A DNA stretch of 64,000 nt from Atherix ibis. Its lineage: Eukaryota > Arthropoda > Insecta > Diptera > Athericidae. A program made the position numbers and the translations under genes. Where the stretch lies: NCBI GenBank assembly GCA_958298945.1, contig OY282610.1, positions 24,886,233-24,950,232 of the forward strand, read 5' to 3'. The notes beneath the pieces were generated by a model. It was not told the DNA's origin and ran no database searches. It was given only the letters and a program-made list of their open reading frames with translations. Below are positions 45,623-56,439 of this stretch, one piece after another. How positions within the stretch are numbered: the stretch's first letter is position 1; every line of letters starts with the position of its first letter.

Positions 45623-47494
45623 CTATGGAGCATATAGCGGCACTAGAGCCTCTGTGAACTCTCTCCATCTGCTTCTGTCTTGAGCCAGCCTTTTTACTTC
45701 CGACCATGATTTGCCAGTTTGTTGGTGTTCGCGCTCGACTGATCTTCTCCAAGTGGTCCTTGGACGTCCTCTGCTGCGATTGCCCTGTGGGTTCCAATCT
45801 AGCGCCATCCTTGCTATGTCCATAGGTGGTTTTCGCAAGGTGTGGCCAATCCAACTCCATTTCCTGCGTTTGATGTTATCTAGCAGGGGTATTTGCTTCG
45901 TGAGAAGTAACACCTCATCGTTCGTTATCCAGTTTGGCCAGAAGAACTTGCTTATACGCCTCAAGCATCTGTTCACAAATGCCTGAGGCTTACGAGTCGT
46001 GCTGTCTGTTACTTTCCATGTTTCGCAGCCGTACAGTAGGACTGGCTTGACGTTTGAGTTGAATATTCGAAGTTTGAGTGCTATGGAGAGATGATTGGAA
46101 CGCCATACGTTCCCAAGTGAGGTGTACGCTTGTCGCGCCTTGTTGATGCGCGTTTGGATGTCTATTTCAGTTCCACCATCCTTGCTGAGCATGCTGCCAA
46201 GGTAACAGAACTTTTCGACATCTTCAACTTGGGTAAGTGGTGGCAGTGAGGGTGTTATATTTCCGGATAGTTTTCGAATTGATGCATAGACACTGCAGAT
46301 ATCGCTCCGGTGTGCAGCGGCTTCTGCTTCGCTCGCTATTTCGTTGAAGTAGTTCCTCTTGTCATCCCTTGCCATGCGTTTGACCATCTTTTGAGCAAGG
46401 TCGTACCTCGTCTGTAGATGGTGCCTTTCCTCGCGAGTTTGAGCAGTTTGGAGTAGACCTTTCAGCTTTCTTCGTTTTCTCTTGTAGTTCCGAAAGCCCG
46501 TTGCTTCCTCTGCAGCGGACTTTAGTTTGCCCAGTAGAGAAGGCCATGCCAGCCTTTCGGCATTGTGGCTAACTTCCTCCAGCTTGTTCGCAAATAACTC
46601 GGCTGTCTCTGGATTCTGCAGACGTTGGATGTCGTGCCTGCGTTCTGCGCGATCTTGTTGTTTCTTGGTTGCCGCAGGCCTTAGTCTGACCACCCCAAGT
46701 AACAGCTGATGGTCGCTGTATATGTCAGCTCCTCGGATTGTCTTGACGTCCAGGAGCGATCCGAGGAATTTTTTGCTTATTAGGATGTGGTCTATCTGGT
46801 TGCGGGTCACGCGATCCGGAGACTGTCAGGTGTATTTGTGGATGTTCTTGTGAGGAAACTTGGTGCCACCAATGAATAGTTGATGAGTTGAGCAGAGGTC
46901 AGTGAGACGGTTCCCGTTGTCATTTCCCTCTGCATGAAGGCTGTGTGTTCCAATGATCGAGCGAAGATCAGTGTTATCCCGGCCTATTTTAGCGTTAAAG
47001 TCGCCCATTACAATTTTGATGTCGCTCTTTGGGGCAGATTGAATGCACGTCTCTAATTGGTGGTAGAAGGCTTCTTTATTGGCGTCATCATCTACTTCAG
47101 TTGGGGCATAGCATTGCACGATGGTGATGTTTCGGAACTTCGAGCGGAACCTGGCTGTCAGAGGGCGGTCGGAGACCGGTTTGTAGCCCATGAGAGATCT
47201 CTTTGCGTTGGCTGATAGGATTAATCCGACTCCACAGTGGTGCCCACTGTCGTTGCCGCTGTAGATGAAGTGCTCACCCGTCTGCGTTGCGAGGAATCCT
47301 TGATGTTTCCATCTTGTTTCGGAGATTCCCAGTATGTCGAGATTGTAGCGTCGCATTTCGGAAGTAGCTTGCGCCAGACGAGAAGTTTGGGAGAGAGTTC
47401 GCACGTTCCAGGTACCTATTCGGGTTGTTCGGTGAAAGCCAAATGTCGTTTTGCCTGAGGTGTTGTCCGGATGATTACTCTTGTGCTGTTTCAT
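45623..47494 (-). pseudogene. RTE-like endonuclease/reverse transcriptase ORF, RT core deleted, one nonsense codon
   Basis: The ATG at 47494 opens a frame that runs to 45623 with a single TGA at 46828-46826, where relatives usually have Trp (HKYTW). Residues 20-220 form the endonuclease: RIGTWNVRTL, LDILGISETRW (catalytic Glu), VQCYAPTEVD, IVMGDFNAKIG, then QIDHILIS and SDHQLLLG. A basic, helical linker follows (RNYKRKRRKLKGL). At about 46235 the sequence jumps from SGNITPSLPPL to VEDVEKFCYLGSM, so the whole RT palm with its YxDD motif is missing, in frame. The C-terminal domain is intact, with VLLYGCETWKVT, RCLRRISKFFWPNWITN, RRKWSWIGHTLRK and RSRGRPRTTWRR, a basic nucleic-acid-binding stretch. 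Confidence 0.9.
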
Positions 47495-47601
47495 GATAAG
47501 ATATTTTCTTATGGCTTGCGGCTTATCAGGGACCCTACGGACTACATATGTAAGGCTTGTAGTCGGCCTCTCACCCCGGCACCAATGCCGAAATGGCGGC
47601 A

Positions 47602-47618
47602 GCGGGAATCGAACCCGC
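47602..47618 (-). promoter_or_regulatory. tRNA T-arm with perfect polymerase III B box
   Basis: On the minus strand GCGGG-TTCGATT-CCCGC forms a five-pair stem and seven-base loop. The embedded GGTTCGATTCC (47605-47615) matches the B-box consensus. It lies ten bases after the end of the 5S-like segment. No complete tRNA fold surrounds it. Confidence 0.85.
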
Positions 47619-47625
47619 TACCTAC

Positions 47626-47738
47626 CTGCGACATGCGGTTTTCCAAGTGGTCACCCATCCGAGTACTAACCACGCCCAGTCCTGCTTAACTTCGGTGATC
47701 TGACGAGAACCGGTGGATCCAGGATGGCACGGTCGCAG
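47626..47738 (-). ncRNA. 5S rRNA-derived head of the LINE
   Basis: This 113-base minus-strand segment aligns along its whole length with animal 5S rRNA. It shows ACCGGTTCTCGTC, GATCACCGAAGTTAAGCA, GGGCGTGGTTAGTAC and CGGATGGGTGACCACTTGG in the right order and spacing. Its ends, CTGCGAC and GTCGCAG, pair perfectly, so the terminal helix of 5S rRNA is retained although its bases differ from those I know in insect 5S. The positions of the internal control region (A box, intermediate element, C box) are all present. It is not an ordinary 5S gene: it lacks a T-run terminator and continues into the LINE. Its probable role is as an internal polymerase III promoter that would start transcription at the element's first base. 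Confidence 0.9.
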
Positions 47739-47740
47739 AT

Positions 47741-47755
47741 AAAATCTTTTTAATT
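47741..47755. repeat. Target-site duplication of the RTE-like LINE, 5' copy
   Basis: AAAATCTTTTTAATT, matching 45549-45563 exactly and starting two bases outside the 5S-like segment. Confidence 0.85.
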
Positions 47756-47829
47756 AATAACACAATTTTCTTATTGTAAAATTAATCCTATTTAGCCCAA
47801 TTGTTGCATTGACGATTTGATATCATTCA

Positions 47830-48545
47830 AGAAAAGCGACAGAAACAAGGTACTAAGCCATACTGCACTATGGTTCGCCACCTCAAAATTTCGGTGTATA
47901 CGTGTATTAGGAGGATAATCGGAGACTACCGATAGAACGCTAATATACGACACTGAAAATGCGATGGAAACAGTATCAGTGGGGGAGTTCCTCAGGGCGC
48001 GGTGCTCGGCCCATTATTGTGGACGTTTATGGATGATGCGCTGCTCGAACTCCCGAAGCAAAAAGGAGTAACTTTGGTTGTATTTGTAGATGAATTTGCG
48101 CTGCTCGAATCCCAATGCCAAAAGGAGTAACTTTGGCTGTATTTATACAATAGATGACATTGCATCGATCGTTGTCGATAATTTCATAGGTGACATCACT
48201 CAAACCACAAATGGTGCAGTTCACATTATCTGGCACTGGCTATCGTTAGTGGATGTTGAACTTGCTGATAAAAAAACATAGGCAGTACAATTGACCAGTA
48301 GGATAGTTAAGGAGACAATTACTCTCACTATAGATACCTGGGCGTTCAGATAGACGTCAGGTTGAGCTTCGGCTGCTGAAAAGGCTAGTCAGGTTGTGAA
48401 TGCCTTTGCAAGGGTGATACCTAACTATGGACGTCTAAGTCAGAGCCAACGTAGGCTTATATTTATAGTTATCAGCATGATATCTCTATGCAACCCCTAT
48501 CAGGGTAAAAGTAATAGTGACAGCAACGTACAAGCGTCAAATGGC
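47830..48545 (+). pseudogene. R1-type RT fragment
   Basis: The plus strand shows GGVPQGAVLGPLLWTFMDDAL at 47978, VTLVVFVDEFALL (catalytic FADD changed to FVDE) near 48070, then TNGAVHIIWHWLSLVDVELA and YLGVQIDVRLSF near 48330, and ALARVIPNYGR near 48410. This is the order of R1-clade reverse transcriptases. Frameshifts separate the blocks. The segment at 48040-48090 is tandemly repeated at 48095-48150 (GCGCTGCTCGAA...AAAAGGAGTAACTTTGG), an internal duplication absent from normal R1 proteins. Confidence 0.8.
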
Positions 48546-49519
48546 AAAGTATATTTGGTAATATAATTAAGTTTTCGATTATTATTTGAATAATAGGCCG
48601 AAGAGAAAGAAATATTTATTAATTTGTGTTTCTATTGAATTGATTTTTTTTTGCATAGTCCGAAAAGAGGAAAGAACATTTTCTCATCAAATAATCAAAC
48701 AAATAAAAAACAAGCATTTTCTGAAAAATAGATGTTCATGATGAGGGGTGGTGTGGGGCGTTTGTCGGCAGATTTGTGAATGCAGCATAAATACACGAAT
48801 TTGTATAGCCAACACGCAGAAAAGTATAAAATGTGATAACACTCACACATGGTCAGAAAAGTTACATTTCAATATTAATAATTTGTTGTGTAAACAGTGA
48901 ACACATAGAATGACATCTACCACAGTCTACCACCATCTTATCTCTACCATAAGTCTACTCAACAATTAAATGTCATCAAAATTTTTCAAATTGCACGTGC
49001 GTTAACATTTATAATCAGCGTTGTGGAATTATTGGAAAGGTGGAGAGGTGGGGGGGGGGTTGTTTGAGAGATGTGTGTTTATAAGCGAACGCATATATAT
49101 GTGTAAATATGGACAAACATATGCAAAAGTTAACGCACGCTGCATTATCAAAAATACGCATTCAGAAATTTTCTTTTGGGGATATTTTTTTATAGTAAAA
49201 TTGTGAAGAAAATTACTACGCCTACGCTAGCCTTCAGGTATAAATCTGAAATACACCTAACAATTGTACCTTTTGAAAAAGGATACTTTTAGTTTATATT
49301 TTTTGGTATTTAATTTTAATTTTTTGTTGTTTTTGTAAATATAATCAAAAAAAATTGAAAAAAAAACCCCGAATATAACCAAAATATCCACAATAAAAAT
49401 AAATTGAAAATAGTGCGCGCTTCTCCATACTTCCTGTTATGCATTTCTGTCGCATTCACGAAATTAGTCCCACATACCAACAGTTAAGATGTTACACATT
49501 AAGAAAAAAATACCTCATA
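48546..49519. other. Intergenic stretch, nothing identified
   Basis: Moderately A/T-rich. A short G run lies at 49052-49060. No motif-bearing open frame. Confidence 0.5.
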
Positions 49520-49521
49520 TA

Positions 49522-50399
49522 CGAGGTCTGTTCAAAAAGTATCGCAAATTTTGAATTTCCGCGGGTTATGTATTTTCGATTTTTTGTGGCGTTATGTTGG
49601 TACTCATGTCTTCGGCCATTTTGAATGTTCAGTTAATTTTTGACAGCTACTTTGCCTGCACGTGTTTTGGCTCGTCTTCGATTTTTGCCCATTCCAAAAA
49701 ATGGATCAAAGATTCTGTTTCGGGAATAAGAAAAAGTCAGTGGAGGCCAGATCTGGGGAATACGGTGGATGCGGCATTATTAGTGTGTTGGTTTTGGCCA
49801 AAAATTCGCGCACAAGCAACGATGCGTGAGCAGGGGCGTTATCATGGTGCAAAAGACAATTTTTGTTCTTCCGCAAATCCGGGCGTTTCTGGCGGATAAC
49901 TTGCAGGTAATATTCCTTATTGATCGTTCTACCATGTGGCAAGAATTCATGGTGCACTACACCCCTGAAATCGAACAAAACTGTAAGCAAAACCTTCACA
50001 TTCGACCGAACTTGGCGCGCTTTTTTCGGTTTTCGCACGTGCGGCAGCTTTCATTGGGATGATTAAACTTTAGTTTCCACGTCATAACCACAAACCCATG
50101 ATTCGCCATTAGTTATGACCTTCTAGAGCGAATTTGGGTCGTCGCGGACTTAGTTCAACAGCTACTTAGCAATGTTAATGTGATGCTGTTTTTGGTCGAA
50201 AATGGGCAAAAATCGAAGACGAGCCAAAACACGTGCAAGCAAAGCAGCTGTCAAAAATTAACTGAACATTCCAAATGGCCGAACTTGTCAGCATAAGTGA
50301 AAGACATGAGTACTAATATAACGCTATAAAAAAACTGAAAATCGAATATACGTAACCAGCGAAAATTCAAAATTCGCAATACTTTTTCAACAGACCTCG
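49522..50399 (-). mobile_element. Mariner derivative with 5' ends at both termini
   Basis: Both ends carry the same roughly 175-base 5' region in inverted orientation: the TIR CGAGGTCTGTTCAAAAAGTA, GTTGGTACTCATGTCT, GGCCATTTTGAATGTTCAG, and ACGTGTTTTGGCTCGTCTTC. TA flanks both sides (49520-49521 and 50400-50401). Between them the minus strand carries a transposase fragment: VKVLLTVLFDFRGVVHHEFLPH, CLLHHDNAPAHASLLVREF with the second catalytic Asp, and YSPDLASTDFFLF with the third. The fragment stops just after FLFPK, where the inverted 5' end begins. The normal 3' end and the N-terminal half are absent, so this is a non-autonomous rearranged form. Confidence 0.9.
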
Positions 50400-50401
50400 T
50401 A

Positions 50402-52055
50402 TAAGATTTTAAATTAAATAATCAAATAAGTTTTCACTATTTAACTTAAACAACCAATAATGATGACCTTATGTGATAGGATATTTTATTCAATCAATAA
50501 AAATAATTTGACTTTAAATGACACTAGTTTAAAAATTTCATAAAATTACATCAATTTTTCTTTCTAAATAATGGTCTTAAATCCAATTATGCGAAAAGGT
50601 GATTTTTCTCTTGATTCTTTAATGGATTCATACATTAACCTTTTATGCTGCCATTATTATTTTATAAATTACATCGCATAGAATCTGAATGCTTATTTTA
50701 ATTGAAGCACCTTCTTAATAACAACTATTTTTAATGATATAAAAATATGTGCACCTATAGACACTCATTGTGAAAAGGTTGGCTGCCATTTATTTAAGTT
50801 ATTCTCTTCTTTATTCTTGATCCTTTTCATTAAATATACTTTTTTATAGTTTTAATTTCTCATTATTTACTAAAATAGAATAAACACCCTTACCCTCTTA
50901 TGTTAAGTACTCCCAACGCTTTTGATATACACGTTCATGCATTATAAATTCACTTGACAACACAACTCTTGACCTCATTTAAAGCATCTGTTATGGAAAA
51001 TTCTCCTGTTAACTATACTCAATTAGAATATAGAATAGCAATGAATAACACTGACTGTTGATACTGTAATAATAAATTCAATTATTGAAATGATCGTAAT
51101 AATAATAATAATAAAAATAATAATAATGGCAAGAACATTAATAAAGAAATTTTTTCCTTTTCCAAACGAATCCGTCTCTCATCAGCAAGAATTCTGTCCT
51201 TTTATTAACAGAGATTCGATAGCAAATAATTCTAGAATTTTATTTATTATCGAAATGTGAGAAAATTCGATGTTATTTGGAATTCTTGTCTTATTATTTA
51301 TTATTTTTTTCGTTCATTCAATTGTTAAGACAAAATTAATCAGTGCATTTTCATCAGACAACATTCCTTTTAGTATCCTTCATTTTTGTAATCTTATTTC
51401 CTATTCATACAATTCGATTGCACAATAATGCCTTCAATTTTTAGTTGTGATGCAATCTGTGCACTGCTATAGACACCAGTCTATACTTGTATTTATGTTG
51501 GATCTCATGGCGATGGGCAACTTTTAGAATCCTTCAGTAACATTCTCTTGTATCATCTAAACGCGCTCATTCAACTTCTTTATCTATCGGAATCCTTCTA
51601 TCGTTTAAATTACTCTTTTTTAAAATATTTTTTTCATATTCATGTTCAAAGTTTAATTTACGCAGTATTTATTTATAGTCCAATTCATGTACAATTCTAT
51701 TATTTCTACTCTCGTTGTAAGACTCGAAATCAATATTTTATCCTTTTCCCCCCGATTATATACATCCTAGAATATCGAATTGAATTAATGTAGAAGACAT
51801 AATATTATCTATAATTGAATAACACTGTCATCAATATTCAATCTCCTTTTTCGTGACTCCCCCTTCTGGGTATTTTCGAGAAAGAAGATTTGATTATGCA
51901 ATTTACATAAAGAAGATTTTATTTTGCTGGCAATTTCGTACAAATATATTTTTTTTGTATATAATACAGAGAATGAAAAACAATTTAATAATAATGGCAG
52001 ATTTACAATAAAGTTGAGAAATAGAACAAGAATTTGATAAGGTCATATATAATTT
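50402..52055. other. AT-rich stretch, nothing identified
   Basis: A/T-rich sequence with an AATAAT run at 51092-51126. No supported gene. Confidence 0.5.
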
Positions 52056-52059
52056 CACT

Positions 52060-54260
52060 TATATACTACAAGACGCTATAACCTCTTCATATAAAAATAT
52101 TAACAATAAATGACCGCAAAACGAACCAAATCAACTGTCAATAATCATGCGAATAATCGCGATGAAACGCAAGGTATAAGACCGTTGGCATCCTTTTATG
52201 GAACGGTAACGGACTAAGCCTCCATCGACAGGAACTAGACATACTTCATTATAGTAACCGTATTGAGATAGCAGTCATAACAGAGACGCACTTTACGTCA
52301 GGAGCATACTTTACTATACGAGACTACAACACATTTCCCTTCCACTATTGCTTCCACATATCACCCCCCGAAGAAACCCACAAACTCCTATGAATTTATA
52401 TCAAGCTCTAAACTAAACAAACTGCAAAGAGAACCACATGACAATATCTTAAAATAAAAAACAGAACGCTTTCAAAACTCACGACAAATAGAACTCCATG
52501 GATTATTACAAGACAAATATTATAACATAAAAAAATGCACCCTTTACGGAAAATTGCCGAAACCTGGATCAAGATGAACAAAAATGAAGCAGACCCATTT
52601 ACCCTACAAAAGGACATACTAGACAGGACTCATTTTACTAAATCGAAACAGAACTATCCATTCCGTTACCCATGAGTCTTCGCCAAGCATATGACTATTA
52701 TCTAATTACCTCTAATATACTCCAATAACCCCCTAAAAGAGCAATATTATTTCTTGCTTTACTGTATAATTCCATCCTTCGAACAATATATTTCCTATTG
52801 TTCTGAAAATTTGCCATTAAACCAAATAAACTAATTAACCGCCCCACTTCCTACAGACCAATAAGTCTCCTTCCAATCCTTTCTAAAATCTTTGCAAAAA
52901 TAGTCGTCCATTTCTCACATCCCTAGTCGAATCCTCAAATTTAATTCCCAACCAGTAATTTGGTTTTTGTTCCGAACTCTCCACTACCCAGCAAGTCCTT
53001 AATTTAATTGCATCCTCTTAAGAAAGAAAAGAGTACTGTCCCGGTGTGTTTATTGATATAAGACAAGATTTTTATAGATTATGGCACCCGGGCTTACGCA
53101 GAAAACTCGAGAGGATCCATCCTTTCCAACCGATACTTCCAAGTAAACGAATCTAAAGAACTCTCCAATATCTCTCCGATATTGGTTGGTGTTCCACAAG
53201 GAAGTAAGCTTGAACCCATCCTCTACAACATTTACACACGTGATATCCAAATCTATTCCGATACCTTCTTTGCTACATACTCTGATGATACGGCCTGTTT
53301 TGCATCTGGCGTAAATACCCAACATACTTCCAAAATTCTCCAAATCCAAATCAAAATCTTCTAGAACTGGTTTACCACGTGGAGAGGAAAAGTCATTGAA
53401 TAAAAACTACTCATGAACCATGCATGTCCTCTCATAAATCTTAATGACAGTACTATACCATAACATAATAAAGTTCGGTATCTCGGACTGAACTTAGCCA
53501 AACGCTTGACATGGAATCCACGCAGAAGACTCAAAAGACAAGAACTAAAAAGAAAATACGAACAATAACTTCAACTTCTAGACAAACGTTCTAAGCTTAC
53601 TATAGATAGCAAAGTACTCTTAGATAATGCCCTACTGAAACCCATATGAACTTACGCACTAGAACTCTGGGGCTCTGAAAGCCTTTCAATTTCTGTCGAA
53701 TCCAATTCTTTCAGTCAAAAATACTTCCGAAAATTGTTGATGCTAATTTTTTTGTTCTTAATTTGGACTTACGGACTAGAATTCTGGGGCTCTACTAACC
53801 CTTCCAATTCCCGTCGAAATCAATCCTTTCACTCAAAAAAAAATTCATAAAATTTTCAATGCTTCTTTTTATATTCGTCTTTTCTTCTTTTTGTTTATAA
53901 TTTGGATCTTTAAGTCACATTTGTTGTTAATGTGGCTGTGTCTCATTATAAAAAAGTTCCATTTCCGTACCTCAAATCATACTAATCCTCTCGTACAAAA
54001 ACTATCCCCCACTTCCTTTCTTAGAAACACTACTTCAGCATGACTGGTCTCATGATTTATTAAAATACTGAGTACAAGCAAACTCTACCAGGAGAACCTT
54101 CAATGGATGTTTACTCCCCATAAACAGCCATAAAAATTATTACTATTAGATAAATCTACTTGTTACTATAGTGTAGTTGTAGATATTGGTAAAAATTTTA
54201 AAATAATTATTATCAAAAGAAAGAAAAAAAAACAACAAGAACAATATAAAAATTAGAAAA
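52060..54260 (+). pseudogene. Jockey-type LINE, internally deleted
   Basis: The endonuclease start is recognisable at 52190-52340 (LWNGNGLSLHRQELDIL, then VITETHFTSGAYFTIRDYN). Most of the endonuclease is deleted. Remnants of the pre-RT region run from 52440 to 52860, followed by the RT start (SYRPISL-like, 52850-52890). The RT core is at 53180-53370: VGVPQGSKLEPILYNIYTRD and ATYSDDTACFASG, with YADD changed to YSDD. The thumb region (YLGLNLAKRLTWNPRRRLKR) follows. From 53640 the segment TYALELWGSESLS is tandemly repeated as TYGLEFWGSTNPS. The 3' end (54060-54200) matches the minus-strand copy at 42570-42735. Confidence 0.8.
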
Positions 54261-54289
54261 GGAAAAAAAAAGATAATTTACGTTGAGGT

Positions 54290-55270
54290 ACGATGATACC
54301 TGGGTAAAATCGGATATACAATAGAAAAGCCTGAGGTATGTACTTTTTCCCGGAAATTCTGAGGCCTTAGAAGATAAGACTCTCTTACAGAAAATTTATT
54401 ACGAATTCACAATTCTACTTCCTATGAAGTCCTCCTCCCAAAAGTTATGCTCCAAACGAAATTAAAAATCTCATCCATTATATTCCCTTTAAAAAAAAAA
54501 ACCCCTGTTTCAGCTTTAATATCCACCCCTATCCTCAAATAAATCTCGAAGAAAACTCTTCTGTTCATCATCCAAATGATATTTTCAGTTATTAAAATGA
54601 TATCCTTGAAGTTGATAAAATTATTCCCGATCACCAATTTGGTTTTCGATGAGAACACTCCGCAATCCAACAATGTCATCATCTTGTCGATTACATTGCG
54701 TCTTCTTTTAAGAGCTTTGATCGAGTGTGGCACCCTGAACTGCTCTTGAAACTCAAAGGCTTGCTTCTCTTCATAGACTTTCTTCTTTTAAAGTCATATC
54801 TCTTTCAACGTCATTCCCAAGTAGCAGTTAATACTGACCAATTTCGAAATATCCCCTATACACAGCTGGTGTTCCTCAAGGTAGTATCCTCGGTCCAATC
54901 CTATACAATATTTATACCGTTGACATCGCAACTAATCTCGAAACTATAACAACTACCTATGGTGACGAAACAGCCTCAAAATATCTACAATCACGTATCA
55001 ATAATATCCAATACTCTTTTACGAGGTGGAGAGTGAATGTAAATGAGTAGAAAACCTGGGACTTAATCTAGATAAGATACCTGTAAAATAAAGACTTATT
55101 CGCCTTACTTTTTAGAGAAATTATAAAATTATTCGTTGCAAATCAGTTGAAATTTTAGGACTCCACCTCGTCATTTAGCTTCCAAAACTGATATACAATT
55201 TGCCTCCAAAAATGCCTAAGAAACTGATATGCTCTTTATTCTACGTAAAGTTGACTGTCGTCGGCAAAAT
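54290..55270 (+). pseudogene. Second jockey-type RT fragment
   Basis: Plus-strand blocks in order: DHQFGFR.EHSAIQQ near 54640, HLVDYIASSF, SFDRVWHPELLLKLK at 54713, AGVPQGSILGPILYNIYTVD near 54865 and TTYGDETASKYL near 54955 (catalytic YADD changed to YGDE), then FTRWRVNVNE. Frameshifts are frequent. It lies directly after another jockey copy in the same orientation. Confidence 0.75.
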
Positions 55271-56435
55271 TATTTTCACCCCAAAATAATAGAAGACATG
55301 ATGCTTTTTTCGGTTTTATTTATATTATTTAAATATATACAATAAAAAATAAATAAATGTAAATTTAATAAAGGCAGCAGAGTTAAGTGCTTTTCTAGTA
55401 GAAAATATTGAATTTGGAAATTACTTCTACGCGAATAGATTTAGTCGTCAATTTTCAAATGGAAACCTGATAATCAAAAGTTGATAAATGATTTTTTGAC
55501 TTCTCCTTTAATTCCATTTAGTTTCTAGCCTTCAATTTGGGGATATTTTTTTTGTTGAGGAAAATAAAAATTCTAATTTATTTCTAGAGTTTAGGCATTT
55601 TGAATTTTTCCATGTAGAAATGATCAGATTCTCTTCGATTAACTAAATTCAATTGTAGGCATCGGATATGAGCCGGAAAAGCGCGAATGTTTATTTTATC
55701 ACCTTCTGAATTATGCATTTGTCGTTGAATTGGAATATTGTTGAATTCCATTCGTCTATTTTTTCTATAGGTTCCGGTGTGCTATTAACCCCAAACCACA
55801 AAGACAAAATGTTCGTGATTTCGATGGTAAATAGTTCATTCGATTCCTGCTTGTACGTTCCATTATTATTGACTAAAAGCCTTTTTATTATTCATTCCAA
55901 ACAATTTATTTAGATTTGTTCTATTGTATATACTCGAACAAGTCTTATCTACACTCAATTTAATGTTCGAGTCTAAACTAAGTTCGTTTATCTGGAAAAT
56001 TTCAAAAAAATTCTGCTATTATTATTTTTCATTGAAATTTATTTATTTACTTTCATTTAAATAAATAGAAAAACAATAATTTACTTTTTATGTCATACAA
56101 TATTAAATTAAATCTCTTGAAAATTTTAGAAAAATTCATAGTTAAAAAATTTTGTCAATATTGGAGCTGTGATATTTATCAAAAATTCAATAATTCATTA
56201 ATATTGAAAAACTCTTCAAAATAATAACCAAAAAAGTAGTTCAAAAGCCTTACATTAGAGGTTAATTAATTATGTGGTGTGGCATGGAAGCAATAGGATT
56301 ACTAAGAGTAATCTGGCAACACTGCTGACTTTTTTTTCAAGATATTTTGTGCTCTAGTCGCTACTCCACGTGTCATGCAAGTTTTAATCTCATCTGGAAA
56401 CTATATGACCATATAGAACGTATTCTTGTTGGTGT
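55271..56435. other. AT-rich stretch, nothing identified
   Basis: No gene is supported. The segment 56270-56440 has moderate GC and may be an outer part of the repeat A copy that follows. Confidence 0.45.
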
Positions 56436-56439
56436 GTAA

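Larger units (their letters stand above)
45564..47740 (-). mobile_element. RTE-like LINE with 5S rRNA / tRNA B-box head
   Basis: A complete insertion of 2,177 bp bounded by an exact 15-bp target-site duplication. On the minus strand the order is a 5S rRNA-like sequence, a tRNA T-arm, about 110 bases of leader, an endonuclease ORF, a post-RT domain and a short A-rich 3' tail without a long poly-A. Because the duplication lies immediately outside the 5S sequence, the head was copied and inserted together with the body. The domain content (apurinic-type endonuclease, long linker, characteristic CYLGSML and YGCETW blocks) is that of RTE-like LINEs. Clade assignment beyond that needs a tree. The copy is defective because the RT core is deleted. 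Confidence 0.9.

Noticed and set aside
45711..46709. Plus-strand open frames across the LINE
   Set aside because: They are antisense shadows of the minus-strand ORF, which has the recognisable endonuclease and C-terminal motifs.
47560..47740. An ordinary 5S rRNA gene or tRNA gene
   Set aside because: The 5S part has no terminator and runs into the LINE leader, and the tRNA part is only a T-arm. Both lie inside the LINE's target-site duplication.
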